64,000 bases of DNA from Fluoribacter gormanii. Lineage in GTDB: Bacteria; Pseudomonadota; Gammaproteobacteria; Legionellales; Legionellaceae. The first letter of the stretch is position 1. Every line of letters begins with the position of its first letter. The stretch is taken from assembly GCF_900156395.1 (NCBI RefSeq), contig NZ_FTNL01000002.1:186001-250000 (forward strand), read 5' to 3'. Position numbers and translations under genes: made by a program. A model generated the notes under the pieces. The model saw only the letters and a program-made list of their open reading frames with translations, searched no databases and was not told the origin of the DNA. Shown here piece after piece: positions 43,043-52,576 of the stretch.

Positions 43043-44179
43043 ATGAGAAATAGAATGTTGAAAACAGCCTTAGGTTTAAAAAAAGCAGAATTAGATACCC
43101 CGTGCTTGTTAATTGATAAAAATATTTTGCACTCCAATTTAGAAATCATGAGGAAGCATTCTATTAAAAATAAGGTTAATGTCCGGCCACATTGTAAAAC
43201 GCATAAGTGTTCTAAATTAGCTCAGTTACAGATTGAATACGGTGCAATAGGTGTTAGTGTTGCAAAAATTTCCGAAGCTGAGGTTCTTATTCAGAATGGA
43301 CTGCCCAATGTCTTGATTACTTCGCCGATTGTTACGGACAATAAGATTTCTAGGCTCATCTCCTGTTTGGAGCAAGCACCCTCTACTTTAATAGTTGTAG
43401 ATAATAAAGAAAATATAGTTGCTTTAAATGAAGCTGGCGCACGCCATAAGAAAATGATTCATGTTCTGGTGGATGTAGATCCAGGGATAGGACGTACTGG
43501 GGTTAAGCCAGAATATGCCTTAAATTTTGCTTTGGAAATGAAGCAATTTCCGTGGTTAAACTTGATGGGAATTCAATGTTATGCCGGTAATTTACAACAT
43601 ATATCTTCCTTTGATGAGCGCAAAATTAAGTCATTGCAAACGATGCAAATGGCAAGTGACCTTGTAAAATGCTTTAGAGAAAATGGCCTTAATTGCCCCA
43701 TATTAACAGGAAGTGGAACAGGAACTTATGATATTGATGTTGAGGCGACAGAAGTAACTGAGATTCAACCTGGCTCTTATACGGTTATGGATGTTCAATA
43801 CACTTCTATTGGTTCCCAAAGTAATGAAGAGCAATTTAATGCATTCAAACCGGCAATGACCCTTTTGACCACAGTCATTAGTAATAATAGAGCAGAGCAT
43901 GTTACTGTTGATGCAGGTACAAAATCGATTTATGTCGATCAATGCAAACCTCAAATTATTAGTCACCAGGGCCTGAAATATGATTGGGGAGGATTTGGTG
44001 ATGAGCATGGTAAGGTTACAGCAGTAAACGGTGCTCAATTACCTGGATATGGTGAGGTTTTAGAACTGATTGTTCCTCATTGTGATCCAACAATTAACTT
44101 ATTTGATCAATTCTTTATTACTGAAAATGATATTGTAGTAGATGTTTGGGATATTGACCTCAGAGGAAAATGTCAGTAG
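43043..44179 (+). CDS. DSD1/D-threonine aldolase-like PLP enzyme
   Basis: A 378-residue fold-type III PLP protein. The alanine-racemase-like barrel carries VRPHCKTHKCSKLA with the Schiff-base Lys, and DVDPGIGRTGV and GSGTGTYDID bind the cofactor. The C-terminal D-serine dehydratase-like domain has the metal-site VPHCDPT and WDIDLRGK. Family reactions are D-threonine, 3-hydroxyaspartate or D-serine cleavage; which applies is unknown. It follows the LysE-type exporter by 6 bp. Confidence 0.82.
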   Translation: MRNRMLKTALGLKKAELDTPCLLIDKNILHSNLEIMRKHSIKNKVNVRPHCKTHKCSKLAQLQIEYGAIGVSVAKISEAEVLIQNGLPNVLITSPIVTDNKISRLISCLEQAPSTLIVVDNKENIVALNEAGARHKKMIHVLVDVDPGIGRTGVKPEYALNFALEMKQFPWLNLMGIQCYAGNLQHISSFDERKIKSLQTMQMASDLVKCFRENGLNCPILTGSGTGTYDIDVEATEVTEIQPGSYTVMDVQYTSIGSQSNEEQFNAFKPAMTLLTTVISNNRAEHVTVDAGTKSIYVDQCKPQIISHQGLKYDWGGFGDEHGKVTAVNGAQLPGYGEVLELIVPHCDPTINLFDQFFITENDIVVDVWDIDLRGKCQ

Positions 44180-44396
44180 GTCCCCAAACTCCTGACAAGA
44201 TTTTTACAAAAGTACCAAATGTCAACATGCCCTAACTATCTCATTAAATTTTTCTTGCTGAATTAACCGTTTGAAAAAGCATATTTTATGGAAAATTAAG
44301 AATCCAGATCGAGTTAATTATACTAGGAAAACTTGCTTAAACTTCACATACCCCATAGAATTCTAGTTTTCTTAGAATTTGCCAGGAGAGTAGTAC

Positions 44397-45536
44397 ATGG
44401 GGTGGAATGAGCCAGATAAAGGCAAAGATCCCTGGAAGGGTAAAAATCAGCCTCCAGATTTAGATGAAGCTCTTAAACGTGTTCATGACAAATTGAAGAA
44501 GATTCTATTCGGAGGAGCTGCTAAAATGAGTAATGAGCCTTCCAAAAAGTCAAATAGCGCTCTAGTGACTTTAATAGTTGTCTCGATTGCCTTTATCCTC
44601 TGGGTACTTTCTGGCATTTTTATCGTTGATCCCGCTGAGCAAGCCGTGATTCTTCGTTTTGGCAAATATGTCGAAACTGTGGGCTCAGGACCTCATTGGA
44701 TACCAAGAATTATTTCTTCCAAAATTATTATGAATGTGGATAGAGTGTTGGATTATTCCTATTCTGGACAAATGCTTACTCGGGATGAAAACTTGGTCTC
44801 AGTGTCTTTGGCCGTCCAATATCGTATTGGTGATCTGGAAGATTACTTATTTAATGTAGCCAATCCCGAAGAGAGTTTGCAGCAGGCGACCTCAAGTGCT
44901 CTAAGGCAAGTTGTGGGAACAACTACATTAGATCAAATGATTACTGAAGGTCGTGAAGTTTGGGGGAATCAAGTTCAAGATACTTTGGCAAAAACATTGG
45001 ATTTGTATAAAACGGGTATTTCGATCGTGAATGTATCTCCTCAGCCAGCACGTGCACCTGAGAGCGTCCAAGATGCGTTTGATGACGCGATTAAAGCACA
45101 AGAAGACGAGAAACGCTTTAAAGAACAAGCCTATGCTTATGCGGCAAAAGTAGTACCGATCGCTGAAGGGAAGGCAAGCCGTATTCAGCAAGAGGCCGAA
45201 GCTTATTCCAAACAGGTTGTATTGAATGCCCAGGGAGAGGTTTCCGAATTCTTGGCCTTGCTTCCTCAATATATCGCGGCTCCCAATATCACGGCGGAAC
45301 GCATGTATTTGGAGACGATGCAAAAGGTGCTAAGCCAGACCAGTAAGATCATTGTTGATAGCAAATCGGGTAATTTGTTGTATCTGCCCCTAGATAAATT
45401 ATTTGAAAAGCCCTCCTCTTTTCCAACTGTCTCCGCTAAAAATGGCAAAACGGAGAGAGATGAGAGTGGTGAGACAGAGAATTTAGTCGATGATCGTGAG
45501 TTTACTAGACCTGTTTATCGACAAGGGAGAGATTAA
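44397..45536 (+). CDS. hflK: HflK, FtsH protease modulator
   Basis: A 379-residue SPFH-domain membrane protein. The Gly/Asp/Lys-rich head (MGWNEPDKGKDPWKGKNQPP), a transmembrane helix (about 54-75), the band-7 domain (EQAVILRFGKYVETVGSGPH) and a helical C-terminus with RIQQEAEAYSKQVVLNAQGE are all as in HflK. With HflC it encloses FtsH. It precedes hflC by 2 bp. A strong ribosome site (AGGAGAG) precedes the start. Confidence 0.94.
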   Translation: MGWNEPDKGKDPWKGKNQPPDLDEALKRVHDKLKKILFGGAAKMSNEPSKKSNSALVTLIVVSIAFILWVLSGIFIVDPAEQAVILRFGKYVETVGSGPHWIPRIISSKIIMNVDRVLDYSYSGQMLTRDENLVSVSLAVQYRIGDLEDYLFNVANPEESLQQATSSALRQVVGTTTLDQMITEGREVWGNQVQDTLAKTLDLYKTGISIVNVSPQPARAPESVQDAFDDAIKAQEDEKRFKEQAYAYAAKVVPIAEGKASRIQQEAEAYSKQVVLNAQGEVSEFLALLPQYIAAPNITAERMYLETMQKVLSQTSKIIVDSKSGNLLYLPLDKLFEKPSSFPTVSAKNGKTERDESGETENLVDDREFTRPVYRQGRD

Positions 45537-45538
45537 CA

Positions 45539-46453
45539 ATGAAAACTACTGCTAGAACCCTTGGCATCCTGATCTTCTTAATATTTTTATTTTTATTGAC
45601 CAGTGTATTTACAATAACAGAAGGACAGCAAGGTATTCTTCTGCGTTTGGGGCGTCTGGTCGATGACAAATTGACTAATAAAGTTAAGGTATTGAACCCT
45701 GGTTTGCATTTTAAAATCCCGTTTATCGAAAATGTACGTATTTTTGATACTCGTATTCAAACAATGGACATTAAATCGACTCGTATTGTTACCAAGGAAA
45801 AAAAGGATGTAATGGTTGATTATTATGTTAAATGGAAGATTACTGATTTGGCTCAGTATTTTAGGTCAACTGGTGGTAGTGAATTTAAAGCAGAAACATT
45901 ATTGGAACAACAATTAAATACGTTATTACGCGCTCAGTTTGGTAAACGTACCATCTCTGAAGTAGTATCGGGCGGCCGTGATGATTTGATGGAGTTGTTG
46001 CGGAAAGCGGCTCAAAAGCAAGCCGGTGGATTAGGTATGATTGTGGTTGATGTGCGCATTAAAGGAATAGAGTTGCCTGCCAATACCAGCAATGCGATTT
46101 ATCAGCGCATGCGTGCTGATATGCAAAAAATTGCGAACAGACATCGTGCTGATGGTCAAGCGGCTGCTGAGGAAATAAAAGCTAAAGCAGATGCTAATGT
46201 CATGGTCTTATTGGCAAAAACTCGCAGCAATGCACAGAAAACAAGAGCAATTGGACAAGCACAAGCGGCATCAATTTATGCAGATGCATACAATAAAAAT
46301 AAAGATTTCTTTGCTTTATATCGCAGTTTGCTTGCATATGAAGTGAGTTTTAAAAGTAAAAAAGATATTTTGGTATTGGATCAAAGTAGTGCATTTTTTG
46401 ATTATTTTAAGGGCGCTACACCAAAAAATGATGGTGTACCTGCTAAAAAGTAA
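45539..46453 (+). CDS. hflC: HflC, FtsH protease modulator
   Basis: A 304-residue partner of HflK with an N-terminal transmembrane helix (about 8-28), the SPFH domain (TITEGQQGILLRLGRLVDD, PGLHFKIPFIENVRIFDTRI) and coiled coil with RMRADMQKIANRHRADGQAA. Length and motifs are standard. It closes the hflKC operon before a strong terminator. Confidence 0.95.
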   Translation: MKTTARTLGILIFLIFLFLLTSVFTITEGQQGILLRLGRLVDDKLTNKVKVLNPGLHFKIPFIENVRIFDTRIQTMDIKSTRIVTKEKKDVMVDYYVKWKITDLAQYFRSTGGSEFKAETLLEQQLNTLLRAQFGKRTISEVVSGGRDDLMELLRKAAQKQAGGLGMIVVDVRIKGIELPANTSNAIYQRMRADMQKIANRHRADGQAAAEEIKAKADANVMVLLAKTRSNAQKTRAIGQAQAASIYADAYNKNKDFFALYRSLLAYEVSFKSKKDILVLDQSSAFFDYFKGATPKNDGVPAKK

Positions 46454-46534
46454 CTATAATGTTGAGTTTTGATAACTATTCATCCTATAGCAAAATTTTG
46501 GAGAACGTCCAAATTTGAGTCCAGGTTGAATAAA

Positions 46535-46590
46535 AACATTCTGAAAAAGTACGATGAGTTTGTGAGTTTTTTTCAGAATGTTTTTTATTT
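46535..46590 (+). terminator. Intrinsic terminator after hflC
   Basis: A perfect 14-bp stem AACATTCTGAAAAA (46535-46548) / TTTTTCAGAATGTT (46569-46582) with a 20-base loop, followed by TTTTATTT. It separates hflKC from purA. Confidence 0.85.
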
Positions 46591-46705
46591 GAGATGCCTC
46601 TAATTCGGAAGTAGGTCAGGGAGGAGTAGTTACAAATTTTGTTGAAATTGAGTTCAAATGTTCTCAATTTAGAGCGGCGAATAGCATTTTGCAAATTAAG
46701 AGTAG

Positions 46706-48007
<1,302 letters not shown>

Positions 48008-48077
48008 TTGTGCTTGGTTATACAAAATGCCAGGCTACAATCTTTTCAGGATGTATTAACAACCCATCCACTTCTGA

Positions 48078-48102
48078 AATACCGCGACTTGCTCGCGGTA
48101 TT
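48078..48102 (+). repeat. REP-like hairpin repeat, copy 1
   Basis: AATACCGCGA and TCGCGGTATT form a perfect 10-bp stem around the loop CTTGC. It matches copy 2 at 48352-48372 in inverted orientation with a single base difference in the loop. Confidence 0.75.
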
Positions 48103-48351
48103 GAGTCACTAATCAGCAACAGATTTCCTCATAAACATCGCATCATTCGGATCTAAATTTTCAATCAAATTTATCATCTACACTTCTTTTTCTAACCAAT
48201 GGACTGAATTATATATATATCGGATTGCAAACTTTAGAGTGTTCTTTCATAGGATAATTGAAATAGATGCTTCTTGTTTTGATACGATTCGGAGCTCTTA
48301 GTATTGGAATCGCCATATGATGGGTCTATATTAAATTGAACATTTAAGGAT

Positions 48352-48372
48352 ACCGCGAACAAGTCGCGGTAC
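48352..48372 (-). repeat. REP-like hairpin repeat, copy 2
   Basis: TACCGCGA and TCGCGGTA form a perfect 8-bp stem around ACAAG. Read on the minus strand it is TACCGCGACTTGT followed by TCGCGGTA, the same as copy 1 but for one base. Confidence 0.75.
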
Positions 48373-48431
48373 ATAGAAGGAGGGATGAACTGTTAAAAAC
48401 ACCTTGGTTTCAGACTTAAAAATTTAGATAT

Positions 48432-49916
48432 CTAAAACTTATTCTCAAATGTGCGTAGTTTTTGCTCTAAATCCCACTGTAATTGAGCCTTCTCACTTCC
48501 TTTTATAAACTGTTGACAGCGATCACTTTCTAAATCTTGGCAATCATGAGTCAATAGAGCTTTATTGGCATCGGACCATATACTCTTTCCAGGTATGAAT
48601 GCATAGGTTAAAGCATTTCTATTGATTTGTTTTAAAGTTTGATAATCTAGACCATGTTTTAATACAGCTTCCACATACTGCTGGCTTAAATTGGTGCGCA
48701 ATATACCTTCATCATCGGTAGATAATACAACTGGAACCTGATGTTGAAGATAAAAATTTAAAGGATGATTGTGCCCAGAAATCTTTAATATTTTAGAATT
48801 GCTGACGAGATTAATTTCTACTGCCCTATGATTTTTTGCCATGAAGTTTAAGGTATTTTTCACATTATTTTCATGAGCAATATCTACCCCATGTCCAATT
48901 CTTTGCGCCTGACCAGTAAAAAGGGCATCATGTATGTGGTAGTCCAAATCTTCCGGAGTGACAATCTCCTGGCTTAGTTCGCCGGCATGCAACGCGATAT
49001 TGACTTGTGGATATATATGATGCAGGTATTGATACATTTGCATTTGTTTGCGAAAGTCGCGCAAAGAAATAATACCGTCCTCAGGTTGGACCAAATTAAC
49101 GCCGACAAGTGTGCCTTTACTTTTTATGGATTGTGTTACCGCTTCAAAAGCATTAAGTGTTTGAGCAAAGAGATTATCAAAAGATTGCTCTCTAAGTGAA
49201 TAATATAAAAATTTCACTTTTATTTGGCAGGCTTTATTTTCTGGATTCGTTTCACAGCCTAACTCTTGACGTGCTTGTTGCAAGATACGATTTGATTCTA
49301 CCACCGTATAATTGATATTATTTTGAAAATCCTGGTTAGCTAATAAACGCTTTCTTTTTTGCTCTAACGTAGTGGCATCTTTAAGCATATCACCAAAACT
49401 GGTCGAATGGGCGTTATCAGGTAAAATCATTAACTCCATGTAGTGTTCATTTTGTTGTGCGGCAGTTTGCAACACCGAGGCAACTAACTCAGGCTGATGA
49501 TCTGCAACTATGGCATTAAACTTGTAGAATGAGCTGAAAAAATGATCATGTCCTGATTCTTTTCCTGGAACAAAATCTTTCATGGACCAACTTCTTACGG
49601 TATTTGCATAAAGCCCAGGGTGATTAAGTAGATCCTTTGTATCAATGCCATTACAGTCAGCGGTGTTTTTGCTCACGGTCCAATTGACTGTATTTAAGCA
49701 ATAGTTCTCTTTAGATGCCAATTCCAGCATAACTTCAGGGTATGCACCGCCCGCTAAGTGATAATGTAACTCACCACCTTTAGGCATGCTCTTAAAAAAT
49801 GCATATAAGGTGTGAGGATCATTTTTTATTTGGTCAAAATGGGATTGGACGTTAGTTTGAGCAAAAGAGGAAAAGACTAGACCAGCAAGGAGTGATATTG
49901 ATTTAATATAGTTCAT
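48432..49916 (-). CDS. Exported adenosine deaminase-like enzyme
   Basis: A 494-residue metal-dependent deaminase. A signal peptide (MNYIKSISLLAGLVFSSFAQ) precedes the amidohydrolase barrel. Zinc and catalytic motifs are GELHYHLAGGAYPE (HxH), ALHAGELSQE (His and Glu), RIGHGVDIAHE and the late STDDEGILR with two Asp. An inserted segment (about 80-130) and disulfide-capable cysteines fit an extracytoplasmic protein. The layout resembles secreted ADGF/ADA2-type deaminases more than cytosolic ADA. It could degrade host or environmental adenosine. The substrate is inferred. Confidence 0.8.
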   Translation of the reverse strand: MNYIKSISLLAGLVFSSFAQTNVQSHFDQIKNDPHTLYAFFKSMPKGGELHYHLAGGAYPEVMLELASKENYCLNTVNWTVSKNTADCNGIDTKDLLNHPGLYANTVRSWSMKDFVPGKESGHDHFFSSFYKFNAIVADHQPELVASVLQTAAQQNEHYMELMILPDNAHSTSFGDMLKDATTLEQKRKRLLANQDFQNNINYTVVESNRILQQARQELGCETNPENKACQIKVKFLYYSLREQSFDNLFAQTLNAFEAVTQSIKSKGTLVGVNLVQPEDGIISLRDFRKQMQMYQYLHHIYPQVNIALHAGELSQEIVTPEDLDYHIHDALFTGQAQRIGHGVDIAHENNVKNTLNFMAKNHRAVEINLVSNSKILKISGHNHPLNFYLQHQVPVVLSTDDEGILRTNLSQQYVEAVLKHGLDYQTLKQINRNALTYAFIPGKSIWSDANKALLTHDCQDLESDRCQQFIKGSEKAQLQWDLEQKLRTFENKF

Positions 49917-50168
49917 TGTATTCGAAAATATGTCAATTTTGTGGGATTATCGCACAATTATTATTAAATCCCAACCATTGTATTTAGATTCTATTCATAG
50001 CAAAATGATTTTACTGTTCTTAGGGACTGTCGCAGCAGTTCTCGCTACAATTGTGTTTTGCTGATGTCGGGCGCTATAAATTGAGGACAGGGACATGCAG
50101 GAAAAGGGTTCAAACAATCATTTAAATGTAAATATCAATATAAAGTCTAATCAATTAGGATGATGAAT

Positions 50169-50909
50169 ATGAAACATTTTTTATCAAAGTTTTATACTGT
50201 ATTAGGTGCTTTTTTTCTGTCGCTAATGACAGCGAATTTTTGTAACGCTGCATCTGATCTGGCTGATTCTACAAATAAAGCTAAAATGACAATCAATGTT
50301 GGTATTTATGCTCCATTTTCTGAAAAATCTGCTTTTATTGGTAGAAATATGTTAGGAGCAATGGAAATTGCACGAGATCAATTAAAGTCTACAGAAATTA
50401 ATTATGAGTTTTATACGCTGGATAAAATGCCAAGTAATGCTAATGCAGAAAAAACTTTGCAAAAATTTATTGATGCACATCATATTAATGTAATTATGAC
50501 TGAAGGAAGCGAAAGTGGTGCTTTAGTTGCACCCTTAGCGAAAAAAAATAAACTCATCCATTTTTGTCTCACTGATGACTCAATAATTGCCGATGGAAAA
50601 AATAATTTTCAGGCACAAAGCCCTAATCACAAACAATCTGCTGCTTTGACTAAATCAACGAAGCCAGAATTTATCGCGCAATTTAAGCAAGAATATCTCA
50701 GCCATCCTATCAGTGAAGCAGGTTATGCTTTTGACATATTCCATCTAATCCATAATAGTGCTTTGCTTGCGATGCAAACCCATTCTGACTTTTCCAGTCA
50801 AGCAATCGCAACGCATCTGTTGGCTCTTGAGCCAGGAACGGGGGTCATGGGTGCATTTAATTTAGGTAAAAATGGTGTTTCATATAAGAAGCAGACGCTT
50901 ACTGCCTGA
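50169..50909 (+). CDS. Shortened periplasmic ligand-binding protein (Peripla_BP_6 type)
   Basis: A 246-residue exported protein. After a signal peptide (LGAFFLSLMTANFCNA) comes the first lobe of an amino-acid-type binding protein: INVGIYAPFSEKSAFIGRNM, GAMEIARDQL, INVIMTEGSESGALVAPLAK. It then jumps to a C-terminal segment (FIAQFKQEYLSHPISEAGYA, FDIFHLI, LEPGTGVMGAF). Family members are near 370-400 residues, so about 120-150 residues of the middle are absent. No frameshift is visible, so the deletion is in frame. It may be non-functional for binding. No permease gene is adjacent. Confidence 0.65.
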   Translation: MKHFLSKFYTVLGAFFLSLMTANFCNAASDLADSTNKAKMTINVGIYAPFSEKSAFIGRNMLGAMEIARDQLKSTEINYEFYTLDKMPSNANAEKTLQKFIDAHHINVIMTEGSESGALVAPLAKKNKLIHFCLTDDSIIADGKNNFQAQSPNHKQSAALTKSTKPEFIAQFKQEYLSHPISEAGYAFDIFHLIHNSALLAMQTHSDFSSQAIATHLLALEPGTGVMGAFNLGKNGVSYKKQTLTA

Positions 50910-51046
50910 TATTAATTGAATGACTACTGATTGGCTGTTTCTAAAATGGCCTGGGTGTTAATCTGAATCATTACCTCTGGGCTTTAGCTTGTCTTGTGAG
51001 CATCTGACTTTTTCTTTAGATTTTCAACTTGTGACTGAGAAACAGG

Positions 51047-51120
51047 GGGGGCTCCGTTCCTTCCTGCTATAAAAGGAAGAGGAGCCTAAGCGGGGCGGTT
51101 TCAACCCCTTGACTCCTCTT
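51047..51120 (-). terminator. Overlapping alternative hairpins downstream of ctpA
   Basis: Two structures share the AAGAGGAG segment (51077-51084). One pairs GGCTCC plus CTTCC (51050-51064) with GGAAG plus GGAGCC (51075-51086). The other pairs AAGAGGAG with CTCCTCTT (51113-51120), enclosing GGGG/CCCC. They lie just after the ctpA stop codon on the minus strand. Either may terminate ctpA transcripts; mutual exclusion is inferred. Confidence 0.45.
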
Positions 51121-51137
51121 CTCTAATGAGTGACTAA

Positions 51138-52490
51138 TTATCTATTAGCTAAAGCCATGCCTTCCAAAACCGTTAAAGCGGCATAGAGTTGATAGTCATT
51201 ATGCATTAACTCATCCATTTGCGCTTTGAAGTTTTTAGCTTTAGTAATTTCCTGGTTATTTTTATTGATTAAGTGCCCGCTTAGATTTGCTTCACTGTAT
51301 CCAGTAGGATCAGTCTGTTTCGCAGCAGTTTTAGGAATTTCCACCTCATTCACTATGATATCAGGAACAATTCCTTGAGCTTGAATTGAAGTTCCTGATG
51401 GAGTGTAATACAGCGCAGTAGTTAACTTAATCCCAGTCTTTTCATCCAGTGGCAATACGGTTTGCACTGAGCCTTTACCAAAGCTTGTTGTGCCAAGAAT
51501 GACGGCTCGCTTGTTATCTTTTAGTGCGCCAGCTACAATTTCAGCTGCAGATGCAGAACCATTATTGATTAATACAACCATAGGGGCATTATGTAATACA
51601 TCTACTCCTTTGGCTAAGGCGGTAAAATCTGAGCCAGGCAAACGTCCTTTGGTTGAGACGATTGTTTCTGGTTTGCCTGATTTATCTTTACCAAGGAAGG
51701 CATCAGAAACTTGTATTGCTGAATCAAGTAGTCCTCCTGGGTTGTTGCGTAAATCAAGGATTAAGCCTTTTAAATTTCCACCAGATTGTTGTTTTAGCCT
51801 ATCAATGGCTTGTAACATGTCTTTTCCAGTTAATGCTTGGAATTGTGTTAAACGAATATAACCATAGCCTGGGGCAATTATTTTGCTTTGTACACTTTTA
51901 ATTTGGATAATTTCTCGTATTAAATCAAAAGTAAGCGCTTTATTAACCCCTTTACGTAATATAGTCAACTGAATAGTGCTTCCAGCTTTACCACGCATCA
52001 TATTGACTGCATCTTTAAGTGAGAGCCCCTGAACTGATTCTTTTCCCAATTTAATAATGTAGTCTCCAGATTTGATGCCTGCTTTAAAGGCTGGGGTATC
52101 AACAAGAGGAGTAACTACTTTAACCACTCCATCCTCCATGGTTACTTCGAGTCCTAAACCACCGAATTCACCACTAGTCGATGTTTGTAAATCTTTGAAC
52201 TCTTCTTCATCCAGGTAACTGGAGTGAGGATCCAGTCCAGTGAGCATGCCGCGAATGGCATTATCAAAGAGTTCTTTATCATCAACAGGTTTGACATAAT
52301 ATTTTTTAATTTCACCAATGGCATTGGAAAAGCGTTGAACATCTTCTAACGGAACCGCTTTAGTCGTAGAGCTTGGGGTTGTAGACGTATCTGTATTAGC
52401 CTCATCATCTGCAAAGCCTGTAAGAGGTAACATAAGAGTAAACGCGTATACTATCGCAAGCGTGCATGGATATAGTTTTCTTATCAACAT
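51138..52490 (-). CDS. ctpA: C-terminal processing protease CtpA (S41)
   Basis: A 450-residue periplasmic serine protease. The signal peptide ends near FTLMLPLTGFA. A PDZ domain (about 105-185: GEFGGLGLEVTMEDGVVKVV) precedes the S41 core, with Ser314 in NNGSASAAEI and Lys339 in SFGKGSVQ as the catalytic dyad, 25 residues apart as in Prc. Such proteases trim envelope proteins and peptidoglycan hydrolases. It lies downstream of envC and gpmI on the same strand, a conserved order. Confidence 0.93.
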   Translation of the reverse strand: MLIRKLYPCTLAIVYAFTLMLPLTGFADDEANTDTSTTPSSTTKAVPLEDVQRFSNAIGEIKKYYVKPVDDKELFDNAIRGMLTGLDPHSSYLDEEEFKDLQTSTSGEFGGLGLEVTMEDGVVKVVTPLVDTPAFKAGIKSGDYIIKLGKESVQGLSLKDAVNMMRGKAGSTIQLTILRKGVNKALTFDLIREIIQIKSVQSKIIAPGYGYIRLTQFQALTGKDMLQAIDRLKQQSGGNLKGLILDLRNNPGGLLDSAIQVSDAFLGKDKSGKPETIVSTKGRLPGSDFTALAKGVDVLHNAPMVVLINNGSASAAEIVAGALKDNKRAVILGTTSFGKGSVQTVLPLDEKTGIKLTTALYYTPSGTSIQAQGIVPDIIVNEVEIPKTAAKQTDPTGYSEANLSGHLINKNNQEITKAKNFKAQMDELMHNDYQLYAALTVLEGMALANR

Positions 52491-52576
52491 AGCGATCTCC
52501 TCAGATGCAAGGCTACAAAATAAGCCATCTTCTTTTATTATAATTATTGAAATGCAATTAAGGTGCCAGGGTTAAA

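Larger units (their letters stand above)
48008..48431. other. Intergenic region with paired hairpin repeats
   Basis: These 424 bp hold no convincing gene. Their main content is two inverted copies of a short hairpin repeat at 48078-48102 and 48352-48372, described separately. The 250 bp between them are AT-rich and include an (AT)-run near 48210. A small non-autonomous element bounded by the hairpins is possible. Confidence 0.45.

Noticed and set aside
50005..50064. A 19-codon hydrophobic ORF (MILLFLGTVAAVLATIVFC)
   Set aside because: No ribosome site precedes it and hydrophobic chance ORFs are common in AT-rich DNA.
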